Shown here piece by piece: positions 32,605 to 42,056 of a stretch of 64,000 nt of DNA. The stretch is from SABI01 sp028532915. Its GTDB lineage: Bacteria; Spirochaetota; Spirochaetia; Sphaerochaetales; Sphaerochaetaceae. The translations under genes were made by a program, and so were the position numbers. Numbering within the stretch: the stretch's first letter is position 1; every line of letters starts with the position of its first letter. The stretch is from positions 1,364,001-1,428,000 of the forward strand of contig OY781923.1 of NCBI GenBank assembly GCA_963677225.1. Direction: 5' to 3'. Under the pieces are notes generated by a model, which saw only the letters and a program-made list of their open reading frames with translations, was not told the DNA's origin and searched no databases.

Positions 32605-34035
32605 CTACGGTTCGAGAACGAATTCCCTGACATATTCGATACGCCCTGGTGTAATAGCCTCGATAAGCAGATAGCCTTTCGTATCTGTGAAGTCGAACCG
32701 GAGGGTTCTTCTGAGGATCTTTACCATCGTCACCAGATCCTCCGGATCATCTTCATTCTGGTTTACTTGCGATGTCCAGTATTCGAATTCCGCATCATAG
32801 GTATCTTCATCAACCTTCCGGATCACAAGATCATCGGTTCCGTAGATGATCGCGCTGTCCAGCAGAAGATCTTCACCGCCTTCCAGATATTGTTCGGGTG
32901 TGATGACAGAGTCTATGCCTTCATAGGCCTCCCTCATCCTGCTGCTGACGAAGAGAGTGGAAACCTCGGTTTCGAAGGGGTTGGTCGCATCGGATGTAAG
33001 ACTCGCATTCATCTTCTGGATATCGAGTTCATTCTGTGAACGGAAGAATTCCTCGATGATCTGCTTCTCGTCCATCTGTGAGGTGTAGGGCGGTTCGTTC
33101 GCTTTCACGATGATCTGCACCACCGAAAAAAGGAGAATGACGGCGGCAGTCGCAGCTGCGGTGACGGCGAACCCTTTTTTTCTCCAGAATATTCTTCTGT
33201 TTGCCTTTTCGGTCAGGTGCCCGAGATATGCAGCAAGATCGCTGTTCGTCCGAGCCGCCTCGGTCAGACCGGGATCATCATCGCTGACATTCCAGTCGAT
33301 CTTTTCAAGCTGCATATCGAACCATGAGAGATTCTCGCTGCCGCTGTAGGCTCCCGAGAACTCTTCTCTCATTTTTGCCTGCGAGTACCCGAGCACCTCA
33401 TCGATTAATTTACAGCTTTCACTGTCCACAGATGTGAAGCCCAGAGAGAGGGGGACATGTTTCCATTTCACTTCTCTCGTCTCTTTCATCGCGTACGGAG
33501 CACTACGGGCGGCACTGAGATAGAGCAGCTGAAACATCTGGTGGGTAAGAGCGAACGGAGCAAGCAGATCGGGTTTTATGTATCGGTGGAGATGTTCCTC
33601 TCTGTCTTCTTCTGATGCACTGTAGAGAATGAGATTCGAAACCTTTTCAGGCAGAAGGAGAACTCCGGATCCTTTTATGAAGAAGATTCGCCATGTCGGG
33701 ATGATCCCGTTAGTGAAGGCAAGGAACTTTGAAGGGACTTTCTGAAGAGCTGCAGAGAGGTAACTCAGATATGTCTTGGCCTGTGAACGCAGTGAACAGG
33801 CCAGTTCGGTGACGCACTCAAGGGGCATATAAGGATAGAATATGTAGCGCCTGCCGTCGATGTCCTGAATCTTGCTATAGTATATCTCACTGAGTTCGCC
33901 GTCTTTGTACACATATCCTTTCTCCTGCTCTCCGGTAAGAAGGTGGCGGGGCATTTCATGAGAAACTTCACCTATGCAGATCGCACTGTATTGCTGTGAT
34001 GAAATGACTTTAGTTTCTACACTGATAGTTCTCAT
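32605..34035 (-). CDS. Single-pass protein with degenerate kinase-like N-domain and NTF2-like C-domain
   Basis: A 476-residue protein I do not recognise by name. Residues 1-280 are cytoplasmic and resemble a degraded protein-kinase fold: IFFIKGSGVLLLPEKVSNLIL (117-137) sits like the catalytic-loop/DFG strand pair, and LAPFALTHQMFQLLYLSAA (158-176) like the helix after the activation loop. Catalytic HRD, DFG and VAIK residues are absent. A single TM helix lies at about 288-310, after RRIFWRKK. The C-terminal 165 residues are outside the membrane and have an NTF2/SnoaL-like start (EKQIIEEFFRSQNELDIQKM). It is coupled to rqcH by an ATGA overlap. A pseudokinase receptor or scaffold role is speculation. 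Confidence 0.55.
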   Translation of the reverse strand: MRTISVETKVISSQQYSAICIGEVSHEMPRHLLTGEQEKGYVYKDGELSEIYYSKIQDIDGRRYIFYPYMPLECVTELACSLRSQAKTYLSYLSAALQKVPSKFLAFTNGIIPTWRIFFIKGSGVLLLPEKVSNLILYSASEEDREEHLHRYIKPDLLAPFALTHQMFQLLYLSAARSAPYAMKETREVKWKHVPLSLGFTSVDSESCKLIDEVLGYSQAKMREEFSGAYSGSENLSWFDMQLEKIDWNVSDDDPGLTEAARTNSDLAAYLGHLTEKANRRIFWRKKGFAVTAAATAAVILLFSVVQIIVKANEPPYTSQMDEKQIIEEFFRSQNELDIQKMNASLTSDATNPFETEVSTLFVSSRMREAYEGIDSVITPEQYLEGGEDLLLDSAIIYGTDDLVIRKVDEDTYDAEFEYWTSQVNQNEDDPEDLVTMVKILRRTLRFDFTDTKGYLLIEAITPGRIEYVREFVLEP

Positions 34036-35474
34036 ACTAATTCCTCCCCCTCTTTGTGCAGTTCGAAAAGACGGGCTATCCGTTTTTCATCCCGTTCTAT
34101 CGTATAGTTTTTCTCGTTGGAGGGAAGTACCGTACCTTTCTTCCCTCCCTTCACCCGTTTCAGATATTTAACCTGAGTAAAATAGGTGTCGGCCTTTGCA
34201 AGGTTCTTCGCTTTCGAAAATAGTAGAGCAAGATTTCCGGCATCCAGAATCGTTTCCAGGTCTATGCTCTTGTTTCTTACAGCCTTTATGAACACATACC
34301 CTCCCGGATAGTCTCTCGTATGCATCCAGTAGTCATTCCCTTTGGTGAAACGGCGAAGCAGCTCGTCATTCTCATTGACATTCCTTCCGACGAGAATATC
34401 GAATCTGCCGTTGAAGAAGTGAAGGCCCGGTGCATGCGCATACATCCGCTTCATCGAACTCTCTTTCTTTTCATCTCCGTTTGCAAGTTTTCTCAGTTCT
34501 CCTAAAGAGAGTTCAAAAAGCTCTTCATCATCTTTTTCGGTTTCCTTCAGATCGAGTATCTTTCTGTTTACCTCATCTGCAGAAGTCTCCAGATATTCTC
34601 TTCTGGCCTTATGTTTATAATATTTCTGATAATACAGCTGGATGTTCTCACCGGGTGACAGCTTTCTCTGAAGATCCAGTTCGATCTCATCGCCTTCGAA
34701 GGATGTGAGGCGGATCGAGGCTGCTCCTTTCGAAATCAGGTGGATATTGGATGAAAGAAGGTCTGCCGCCTTCTTATACTCCGATCCGTCGCTGAAGGAT
34801 GATCTTTCCCGATCTATCTTCTCTTTCTCCTTGAGCAGACGGGACAGCTGCTGCTCATAGCGTGAATGTATCTTTTGTATAAGAAGATCCTTCTCGTCAT
34901 AGTGCTCGGTTAGATATGTCGATTCTATGAACTCATTGTAGGTCGAATGAGTCGTATTCTCCCGTGGGGGGAACTCTTTCGAAGGCTTCCTGTCAGGTGG
35001 TAGTATCAGCTGCTCCTTCGATATCTCGTGCTGGTTCGGTCTGCGGTACATGAGATCCTGAATGATAAACTTCTCATCGCATACGATGACGTTCGCCTTG
35101 CTCCCGCTGTACAGTCGGATGATGAGCACATAGGTTGTCATCTGTCTTCTGATATTCATGATGAGCAGTCTGTCCTGACCTTTCTGTACACACGATTCAA
35201 TGATCCCCCCTTCGATGTGGGAGCGCAGATACTGGTTGAACCGCTGAGTCTTGCCTTTTCTCATCTCTTTGTTGACGTATTTTTTGCCGCTTATTCTGTG
35301 AATACGGGATCGGGCGGTTCCTATTTCGACGTAGAGCTGCCAGAAATGGGCTTCTCTGTGATACAGTTCGAAGATAAGCGTATGATAGTTGAGCTGATAG
35401 ATCTTCTGGATTCTGCTTCCTGCCAAAGGAAGTTCCTCGACTATCAGAGATATCTCTTTCCAGTTCAGGGACAT
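34032..35474 (-). CDS. rqcH: RqcH / NFACT-family ribosome quality control protein
   Basis: A 480-residue protein of the Rqc2/NEMF/RqcH family, which binds stalled 50S-peptidyl-tRNA and directs alanine tailing. NFACT-N is recognisable around IQKIYQLNYHTLIFELYH; D101-R102 in GQDRLL are the conserved Asp-Arg of the family. A coiled-coil middle follows (about 205-330). The NFACT-R domain shows FDILVGRNVNENDELL and DYWMHTRDYPGGYVFIKA. It is somewhat shorter than typical RqcH (about 570). It overlaps folC upstream by 10 bases and the kinase-like gene downstream by 4. Older annotations would call it fibronectin-binding. Confidence 0.88.
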   Translation of the reverse strand: MSLNWKEISLIVEELPLAGSRIQKIYQLNYHTLIFELYHREAHFWQLYVEIGTARSRIHRISGKKYVNKEMRKGKTQRFNQYLRSHIEGGIIESCVQKGQDRLLIMNIRRQMTTYVLIIRLYSGSKANVIVCDEKFIIQDLMYRRPNQHEISKEQLILPPDRKPSKEFPPRENTTHSTYNEFIESTYLTEHYDEKDLLIQKIHSRYEQQLSRLLKEKEKIDRERSSFSDGSEYKKAADLLSSNIHLISKGAASIRLTSFEGDEIELDLQRKLSPGENIQLYYQKYYKHKARREYLETSADEVNRKILDLKETEKDDEELFELSLGELRKLANGDEKKESSMKRMYAHAPGLHFFNGRFDILVGRNVNENDELLRRFTKGNDYWMHTRDYPGGYVFIKAVRNKSIDLETILDAGNLALLFSKAKNLAKADTYFTQVKYLKRVKGGKKGTVLPSNEKNYTIERDEKRIARLFELHKEGEELV

Positions 35475-36832
35475 GCGACCTCCCTCTGATCGCTCTGTCT
35501 TCTGTATGCAAGGAGGATCTCACCCCCAAGGTAAAAGGATCCTGTGCAGAGAATCGGAACGGTTTTTCCGCTCAGATCGAAGGCGAGCGACAGAGCATCA
35601 TCGCTTTCACTTTCCAGATAGAGCCTGGTAGAGGATTTCTGTCTGTCGATTTCTTTCTGGAAAAGATTGAAAAGCGCTTCAATGTTACTTTTCTTAAAGG
35701 TGCCGGGACGGCAGATGATGATATGTGAGAAAAGCGGAATGATCAGTCTGGCCATATGAATATGGTCCTTGTCTTCAATCGCTCCGAATATCACGATCCG
35801 CTCTTTCTGATCGTACCACCGGGTGAATGTATTTAGCAGGTGTCTCATGCTCTCACTCGTGTGAGCCCCGTCGATCACAAGGGGCGGAAAAGTGTTCACC
35901 AGCTGCATCCGTCCGGGCAGGACGGTCTTCTCGATAGCCTTTTCGCTGATTCCTTTTTCATAGAGTCCGAGAACCTTCAACGCAAGCAGGGCAAGGGCAC
36001 TGTTTTCACCCTGAACTTCACCTCTCATCGCCAGCGTCAGCTGAGTCGTATTTCCATCGATCCATGAGATTTTCACTACTTCACCGGCGTCCTCGGTATC
36101 AGAGCATATCGATTCCACTGCGGCTTCTATATCATACAGGCGGGAACTTTGCGTTTGAGCCTCCTGTGTGAGTACTTTTCTGGCCTCATCTTTCTGTCTG
36201 GAAATACAAACAGGCACACCTTCTTTGATGATCTTAGATTTTTCATAGGCGATCTTGCTGATGCTGTTTCCCAGTATTGCGGTGTGTTCAAGCTCTATGG
36301 GAGTGATGACGGATAGATCGGGGATGATGATGTTTGTAGCATCGAGTCTTCCTCCCAGACCGGTTTCGATCACCGCCCAATCGCATCGGGTTTCCTTGAA
36401 CAGCAGAAATGCAAACGCTGTATACACTTCGAAGGTCGTCACCCGGCTTGTTCCCAGATCATCTTTGAAGACGAAGTCGTTTATTCTTTCGTGCAGATTG
36501 TTCGCCGTTCTTATCAAGTCATGGTCATCGAAGAACGTTCCTCCTAAAGTGAATCGTTCCCGGTAATCGACAAGGTGAGGGGACATGTACAGTCCGGTTT
36601 TATAACCGCCGGCGGTGAGGGCACCGGCAATGAACGATGCTGTAGAGCCCTTTCCCTTCGACCCGGCAAGATGAATTTTTCTGTAGGCGAGCTGCGGGTT
36701 TCCGAGGTGATCGAGCAATGCCTTCATCCTGTCGAGACGGTACTCTCTCACCGTATATCCGCCGGTTTTCTTTTCGAGGTTCGTAAGAGAATCAGCGTAT
36801 GTGCAAAATTGGTCGAATGTCGAATAATACAT
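35465..36832 (-). CDS. folC: Folylpolyglutamate synthase / dihydrofolate synthase family
   Basis: A 455-residue Mur-like ligase that adds glutamate to folates. The P-loop is HLAGSKGKGSTASFI; FTLGGTFFDD-type loop, WAVIETGLGGRLDATNII and ITPIELEHTAILGNSI are FolC signatures; PLVIDGAHTSESM is the C-domain motif. The start is uncertain: the ATG at 36832 is near the usual FolC N-terminus but has no clear ribosome-binding site, and the frame is open to 36901. TATACT lies about 10 bases before the chosen ATG. It heads the operon folC-rqcH-kinase-like gene. Confidence 0.9.
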   Translation of the reverse strand: MYYSTFDQFCTYADSLTNLEKKTGGYTVREYRLDRMKALLDHLGNPQLAYRKIHLAGSKGKGSTASFIAGALTAGGYKTGLYMSPHLVDYRERFTLGGTFFDDHDLIRTANNLHERINDFVFKDDLGTSRVTTFEVYTAFAFLLFKETRCDWAVIETGLGGRLDATNIIIPDLSVITPIELEHTAILGNSISKIAYEKSKIIKEGVPVCISRQKDEARKVLTQEAQTQSSRLYDIEAAVESICSDTEDAGEVVKISWIDGNTTQLTLAMRGEVQGENSALALLALKVLGLYEKGISEKAIEKTVLPGRMQLVNTFPPLVIDGAHTSESMRHLLNTFTRWYDQKERIVIFGAIEDKDHIHMARLIIPLFSHIIICRPGTFKKSNIEALFNLFQKEIDRQKSSTRLYLESESDDALSLAFDLSGKTVPILCTGSFYLGGEILLAYRRQSDQREVACP

Positions 36833-36943
36833 GCAGATACTGTAGTATAGGGGGGTGGTTTGGTCAACATTCCGGTGGTAAATCATCCTCTGATATAACA
36901 TATATTACACATTGACAAGAAGTGACATATTGTACAAATACTC

Positions 36944-36972
36944 TTGAGTTTTCCACGATAAGCTTTTATAGT
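36944..36972 (+). promoter_or_regulatory. Promoter of the acyl-CoA synthetase operon
   Basis: TTGAGT (36944-36949), a 17-bp spacer and TATAGT (36967-36972), about 50 bases before the start codon. It is divergent from folC. Confidence 0.75.
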
Positions 36973-37022
36973 TAAGGCATATCATCTGCAATATGGTGAT
37001 AGTTCTTTTCAAGGAGAATCGG

Positions 37023-38774
37023 ATGGCAAAGAATAATTCAGTTAAACCCTGGGATTTCTTATCCCAATACAAGGGGAAGTTTTTTGAAGGAGAGTGGCCG
37101 ACGCTGGTCGAAATGTTCAATATCACCTGCGAGCGTCACCCTGAAAACAGATGTTTCACATCGTTCGCTCCTCAAAAGCTCGAATTGACCTATAAGGAAG
37201 CACAATCGTATATCATTCAGGTCGCAGACTATCTAGCAGGTCAGGGAGTTACCAAGGGTGTGAATGTTGCTGTCACCGGAAAGAACAGTCCCGAGTGGGC
37301 GATTGCCTATCTTGCTGTATTATACAGCGGAGCAACGGTCGTTCCTATTGATTATCAGCTGACGGACCGTGAGATCGAGAATCTTCTCGGATTCGCAGGT
37401 GTCACCCACCTGTTCATCGACAAAGAGAGAATGAACAAGATCGACCCTGAGAACAAGTTGAAGATCACCGAGAGAATCTCATTGGAAAGCACCGGGGACG
37501 ACACATATATTCTCAATAAAAAGGCCGAAGGTGATGTTACCCGTGCAGTGGCCGGTGAACATGATATCGCGGCGATTCTGTTCACCAGCGGTACCACAGG
37601 GACTCCGAAAGGTGTGATGTTGTCGCATTCGAACCTGGTAAGTGACTGCTACCTCGCGCAGAACAATCTTTCGATCTATCCGACCGATATCTTCTATGCC
37701 CTGCTCCCGATCCACCACTCATATACGATGCTTGCCGTATTCATCGAAGCTATCTCGGTCGGTGCGGAGATAATATTCGGAAAGAAACTCATCGTGAGTC
37801 AGATACTCAAAGAACTGAAGATGGGAAAAGTGACGATGTTCCTAGCTGTACCTATGCTGTTCAACAAGATGCTCAAGGGACTTCTCAACGGGATCAGGGA
37901 GAAGGGAATCATTCTATACGGCCTGATCAGAGTTCTTATGAGCCTCAGCGGACTGATCAAGAAGATCTTCAAGGTAAACCCCGGGCATAAGATGTTCAAC
38001 TCGATTCTTGCGAAACTCTCGATGGAGAATATCAGAATCTGTATCAGCGGAGGAGGGCCTCTTCCTTCTAGTACTTTCAAACTGTTCAACCAGCTGGGGA
38101 TCGATTTCGTTCAGGGGTACGGATTGACTGAAACCAGTCCTATCGTCGCATTGAATCCCACAGACGCATATGTCGAAACTTCGGTTGGAAAGATCCTTCC
38201 GCAAACCGAAATGAAGATTCTTGATCCCGATTCCAGAAATATCGGGGAAATCCTTGTGAGAGGACCGATGGTCATGCAGGGGTATTACAAGAATCAGGAG
38301 GCGACTGATGAGATACTTTCAAAGGACGGCTGGCTGAGAACCGGCGATGCAGGATATATCGACAATCAGAACTACGTCTATCTTACGGGACGGAAAAAAT
38401 CGCTGATCGTCACAGCAGGCGGAAAGAACGTCTTCCCTGAAGAGATTGAGGATATGTTCCAGCTGTACGACGAGATCGATCAGATCTGTGTCCTCGGATA
38501 CCTTATCGACCCGAAAAACAAAAGTGAAGGTATCCGCGTGATCATCCGCCCGACGCAGGCTTTCTACGATGAAGCCGCCAAAAACGAGAAGGATGAGAAT
38601 GCTGTCTGGGATCATCTTCACACCCATATGCAGAAAGTTGTGGATGAAGTGAACAAGGATATGCTTCCGTACAAGAGAATCACCCGATTGACGATTGCAA
38701 AAGAGCCACTGGAGATGACTTCTACCAAAAAGATTAAGCGTCATATAGTTGCTAAGCAGTATGAGAACTTGTAA
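37023..38774 (+). CDS. Long-chain acyl-CoA synthetase-like AMP-binding protein
   Basis: A 583-residue ANL-superfamily ligase, activating a fatty or other carboxylic acid through acyl-AMP. AILFTSGTTGTPKGVMLSH is motif A3, FVQGYGLTETSP motif A5, and GWLRTGDAGYIDNQNYVYLTGR with KKIKRH near the C-terminus carries the catalytic Lys (A10). A helical insertion (LKGLLNGIREKGIILYGLIR) is typical of membrane-associated long-chain synthetases. The ATG at 37023 follows CAAGGAG; the frame from 36993 is rejected. A paralogue is encoded at 48224-49966. Confidence 0.9.
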   Translation: MAKNNSVKPWDFLSQYKGKFFEGEWPTLVEMFNITCERHPENRCFTSFAPQKLELTYKEAQSYIIQVADYLAGQGVTKGVNVAVTGKNSPEWAIAYLAVLYSGATVVPIDYQLTDREIENLLGFAGVTHLFIDKERMNKIDPENKLKITERISLESTGDDTYILNKKAEGDVTRAVAGEHDIAAILFTSGTTGTPKGVMLSHSNLVSDCYLAQNNLSIYPTDIFYALLPIHHSYTMLAVFIEAISVGAEIIFGKKLIVSQILKELKMGKVTMFLAVPMLFNKMLKGLLNGIREKGIILYGLIRVLMSLSGLIKKIFKVNPGHKMFNSILAKLSMENIRICISGGGPLPSSTFKLFNQLGIDFVQGYGLTETSPIVALNPTDAYVETSVGKILPQTEMKILDPDSRNIGEILVRGPMVMQGYYKNQEATDEILSKDGWLRTGDAGYIDNQNYVYLTGRKKSLIVTAGGKNVFPEEIEDMFQLYDEIDQICVLGYLIDPKNKSEGIRVIIRPTQAFYDEAAKNEKDENAVWDHLHTHMQKVVDEVNKDMLPYKRITRLTIAKEPLEMTSTKKIKRHIVAKQYENL

Positions 38775-38785
38775 TATAGGGTAGT

Positions 38786-39091
38786 ATGAATAGTTCAACA
38801 AGAAATCACTTGAGAAAAGTGGCACATAGCCTATCTCCGATCGTGATGGTCGGAAAAAACGGCATTAATGAAAAGGTTACCCTGGCTCTTGATGAGGCTC
38901 TGGCCTCTCATGAACTGGTCAAGGTAAGATTCCAGGATTACAAGGATGAGACGAAGGAACTGGCTCAGCAGTTATGTGACAGCGTCAAAGCATCTTTAGT
39001 GGGAACAGTAGGGCACGTGGCGATCATCTTCCGGCAGAACACGGATCCGAAAGACCGAATCGTTCATATCCCGCTGGCGACGACCGACTGA
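38786..39091 (+). CDS. yhbY: YhbY-type CRM-domain RNA-binding protein
   Basis: A 101-residue single CRM (CRS1-YhbY) domain. RNHLRKVAHSLSPIVMVGKN and GINEKVTLALDEALASHELV are the conserved core, with the GKNG-like loop (VGKNGI) that contacts RNA. YhbY associates with the pre-50S ribosomal subunit. It starts 11 bases after the synthetase stop and ends one base before the dehydrogenase, so all three are one transcript. Confidence 0.93.
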   Translation: MNSSTRNHLRKVAHSLSPIVMVGKNGINEKVTLALDEALASHELVKVRFQDYKDETKELAQQLCDSVKASLVGTVGHVAIIFRQNTDPKDRIVHIPLATTD

Positions 39092-39092
39092 T

Positions 39093-40259
39093 ATGACCGG
39101 ACAATTTTCGCTGTTACAGGTACCGAAGGTGGAATTCGGCGCCGGTTCATTGAAAAAGCTCTCTCTTTACCTCGGTGAAGGGAGAGTTCTGTTTGTCCTC
39201 GGGCGTACGATAAGCAGGAATCCCGGTGTTGTCTCAATACTCAAAAGTCTTGAAGAGACCGGCCGCAGTATTGAAACTGCAATTATCTCGGGAGAACCCG
39301 GTGTCTCTGTCATAGATGAGATTTCTTCCCGTTTTTACGGGCAGGGGATCGGTTGCGTCGTTGGTATCGGAGGCGGCAGCGTCCTCGACACTGCGAAGGC
39401 TCTCTCTGTCATGCTCCATCATAAGGAAAGAAGAGAAGATCCTGCCTTATCGGTCAAAGCATTTCTTGAAGGTGTAGGAAGTGAGACTGCACCGCCGGGA
39501 AGGCTTCCTTTAGCGCTGATACCGTCGACCGCAGGAACAGGAAGTGAGACTACCAAGAATGCGGTGATCAGTCAGGTCGGTCCGGACGGTTTCAAGAAGT
39601 CGCTCAGACATGATACCTATCTGCCCGATGTCGCGATCATCGATCCTTCACTGCATCTGGATCTTCCCCTTGAACAGACCGCAGCGAGCGCACTTGATGC
39701 TCTTACTCAGCTGATGGAATCATATGTATCGGTGAAATCAACGATTTTTACTGATTCACTGCTGCTGCCTGCGATTCATAGCACCGGTAAGGCTCTCGAT
39801 GCTCTCCTTGATACAGGTGAGCTTGATAATCTCGCCTTCCGCAGCGATCTTTCTTACGGGGCTTTCATCTCCGGAATAGGGTTAGCACATGCGGGACTGA
39901 CCTACGTGCACGGCCTTTCAGGACCGATGGGAGCTGTTCACCATATCCCTCACGGAGTTGCCTGTGCTCTGCTTATCGCAAAGATCAACAGAGCAATGGT
40001 TGAATCGGCAGGATCTCAACCGGAGGGACAGCGCTATCTGTCGAAGATGTCCGCCATCGCACAAGGATGGGGAGTCCGGGGTCCGCAGGGAGCTGTCAGG
40101 TTCCTCGAGGAGCTTGAGAAAAAAGCCCGTCTGAAAAGAGTCAGGGATTACGGATTCACCGATGAACAGCTCATTGAGCTTTCTCATCTGAATTGTAAAC
40201 GCAATTCACCTGTTACCATACCCCGCGGGAGACTGGAAGAGATTCTTCTTTCTCTCTGA
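39093..40259 (+). CDS. Iron-containing alcohol dehydrogenase
   Basis: A 388-residue group III dehydrogenase. GIGGGSVLDTAKAL binds NAD(P); STAGTGSETTKNAVI is a family signature. Metal ligands are the Asp in ASALDALTQLMESY and His residues in GLAHAGLTYVHGLSG and VHHIPHG. The substrate is not predictable; fermentative butanol, 1,3-propanediol, lactaldehyde and methanol enzymes all share these motifs. It is the last gene before the terminator at 40262-40297. Confidence 0.93.
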   Translation: MTGQFSLLQVPKVEFGAGSLKKLSLYLGEGRVLFVLGRTISRNPGVVSILKSLEETGRSIETAIISGEPGVSVIDEISSRFYGQGIGCVVGIGGGSVLDTAKALSVMLHHKERREDPALSVKAFLEGVGSETAPPGRLPLALIPSTAGTGSETTKNAVISQVGPDGFKKSLRHDTYLPDVAIIDPSLHLDLPLEQTAASALDALTQLMESYVSVKSTIFTDSLLLPAIHSTGKALDALLDTGELDNLAFRSDLSYGAFISGIGLAHAGLTYVHGLSGPMGAVHHIPHGVACALLIAKINRAMVESAGSQPEGQRYLSKMSAIAQGWGVRGPQGAVRFLEELEKKARLKRVRDYGFTDEQLIELSHLNCKRNSPVTIPRGRLEEILLSL

Positions 40260-40261
40260 CG

Positions 40262-40297
40262 AAAAAAAGGCGATACTGAACCGTATCGCCCTTTTTT
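40262..40297. terminator. Bidirectional terminator between convergent genes
   Basis: GGCGATAC (40269-40276) and GTATCGCC (40283-40290) with a 6-base loop; seven As precede and CTTTTTT follows, so it works for the dehydrogenase on plus and the phosphofructokinase on minus. Confidence 0.93.
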
Positions 40298-40309
40298 GAT
40301 GCAGCGGTC

Positions 40310-41965
40310 TTATTTATGTTCCAGCTGCAGTGTCCTTGTGGTCAGATCACAGACCTCCGTCGGACCGTAGTACTGGATAGCACCCGGGAAGACGAAAGAA
40401 GTTTCGACGGCCCATGTTTCTCTCTGCTCTTTGAAGTACCGGAAAGGAGCCCCGTCAAGATCGACCAGAGCCTTTTTGATCACAGGTTTCATCTCACCGT
40501 GGCGTTCTTCCATATTCATCATCATCGTGATAGGAATTCCTCCTGCAGTCCACTGGTCGGCAGGTGCTGTCAGATTCCCTACACTCGAGATGTAGCCGCT
40601 GAAATTGTTGGCGAGAAGAAGGTAGGCATTATATCCCAGAGAATAACAATAGTCTGCATCGAAATTGGACGGGAAAGCACATCTTCCTTCATATCCGAAG
40701 AAATGGTTGAGTCCGGTGAACTTGCCGGTGTATTTTCCTGTTTTGGCCATCTGGTCCAGTTCGGTAGAGACCATCTGAATCAGCATCTTCTCGGTCTCGA
40801 TCCGTGAGACCTGAACATTCCCGTGAGGATCTCTGTCCATCAGAAGCTGTTTCTGGATATCTACCGGAAGAGAAACGAAGACTTCACGTTTCGCTTCATC
40901 AAGATGGGAGGTTACGAAGTCAAACTGTTCTTCCCAGCTATTTAACGCATTGTAGGATGCCTCTTCTTTGGCCAGGAGCGTATTGATGTCGCTGATGAGA
41001 GTCTTGACTTCAGGAATGAATTCCACAAGGCCTTCCGGGATGAGAATCACTCCGTAGTTATTTCCTTTTTCGGCCCGGTCTGCGACAGTCTTTGCAATCG
41101 ATGTGACGATCTCCTTGAGGCTCGTGTTATTCTGTTCGACTTCTTCACTGATCAGACAGATATTCGGCTGAGTCTGTAAGGCACATTCCAACGCGATGTG
41201 GGAGGCGCTTCTGCCCATGAGTTTGACGAAGTGCCAGTATTTTTTAGAACTGTTGGCATCTCTCATCAGATTACCGATGAGCTCACTGTAGGTCTTGGTC
41301 GCAGTATCGAATCCGAAAGAAACTTCGATGAATTCATTTTTAAGGTCTCCGTCGATCGTCTTGGGACAGCCGACGACAGAAATGCCTGCATGTGTCTTGA
41401 GAAAATACTCGGCGAGTACTGCCGCATTCGTGTTGGAATCGTCACCGCCGATGATTACCAGGGATGTGATACCATGTTTTTTGCAGACTTCAGCACAGGT
41501 TTCGAACTGCTGTTCGGTCTCGAGTTTGGTCCGGCCGCTTCCGATGATATCGAAGCCTCCGGTATTTCTGTACTCGTCTATGAAGGAGTCGGTCATTTCG
41601 ATCGTCTTGTCATCAAGTATTCCTGACGGACCTCCGAGAAATCCGATGAGCTTGCTCTCTTTGTTGGCATTTTTGAGTGCATCGTAAAGTCCGCTGATGA
41701 CGTTATGTCCGCCGGGAGCCTGTCCGCCACTTAAGATCACACCGATATTGATCGGTTCGTGGGTGACCTCTACGTCACTCACAGCGAAACTGACTTGAGG
41801 TAATCCGTAGGTGTTGGGAAACAATTCTCTGATCTTCTGTGCATCTGTTGCTGCCGAGGTCGCTTCACCTTCAACAGATTTGAGAGAACGTATGGGATTT
41901 CTCAATATCTTTGGTAGTTTCGGATTGTATTCATATCTTGCTTTCTGAAGTGGTGATAAATCCAT
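40310..41965 (-). CDS. pfp: Pyrophosphate--fructose 6-phosphate 1-phosphotransferase, long (beta-type)
   Basis: A 551-residue phosphofructokinase of the long plant-beta-like group, using PPi reversibly. GVILSGGQAPGGHNVI begins the catalytic fold. VIIGGDDSNTNA carries the Asp that favours PPi over ATP. PKTIDGDLKN is the catalytic loop (TIDGD), and KLMGRSASHIALECALQTQPN binds fructose 6-phosphate. Spirochaetes commonly carry this PPi enzyme in glycolysis. AAGGAG precedes the start, and a promoter lies divergent from the GH2 gene. Confidence 0.95.
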   Translation of the reverse strand: MDLSPLQKARYEYNPKLPKILRNPIRSLKSVEGEATSAATDAQKIRELFPNTYGLPQVSFAVSDVEVTHEPINIGVILSGGQAPGGHNVISGLYDALKNANKESKLIGFLGGPSGILDDKTIEMTDSFIDEYRNTGGFDIIGSGRTKLETEQQFETCAEVCKKHGITSLVIIGGDDSNTNAAVLAEYFLKTHAGISVVGCPKTIDGDLKNEFIEVSFGFDTATKTYSELIGNLMRDANSSKKYWHFVKLMGRSASHIALECALQTQPNICLISEEVEQNNTSLKEIVTSIAKTVADRAEKGNNYGVILIPEGLVEFIPEVKTLISDINTLLAKEEASYNALNSWEEQFDFVTSHLDEAKREVFVSLPVDIQKQLLMDRDPHGNVQVSRIETEKMLIQMVSTELDQMAKTGKYTGKFTGLNHFFGYEGRCAFPSNFDADYCYSLGYNAYLLLANNFSGYISSVGNLTAPADQWTAGGIPITMMMNMEERHGEMKPVIKKALVDLDGAPFRYFKEQRETWAVETSFVFPGAIQYYGPTEVCDLTTRTLQLEHK

Positions 41966-41998
41966 TTTTATATCTCCTTAGGATCGAATTTGTCTCCC

Positions 41999-42028
41999 AT
42001 AATAGATTATTTTCTGTTTATAATGCAA
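41999..42028 (-). promoter_or_regulatory. Promoter of the PPi-phosphofructokinase gene
   Basis: Minus-strand TTGCAT (42028-42023) and TATTAT (42004-41999) with an 18-bp spacer. The spacer contains, on the plus strand, a TATAAT (42019-42024) that may serve the divergent GH2 gene but has no good -35. Confidence 0.6.
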
Positions 42029-42056
42029 GTAGAAGGGCTGGTGGAAAGGGGGAATC

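Noticed and set aside
34032..35474. Adhesin/fibronectin-binding function for the NFACT protein
   Set aside because: No signal peptide or surface anchor; NFACT-N/NFACT-R domains and the Asp-Arg pair fit RqcH.
36902..36943. Minus-strand promoter for folC around TTGTCA near 36917-36922
   Set aside because: The matching -10 (TATCAG) is poor and the folC start is itself uncertain, so it was not listed as a feature.
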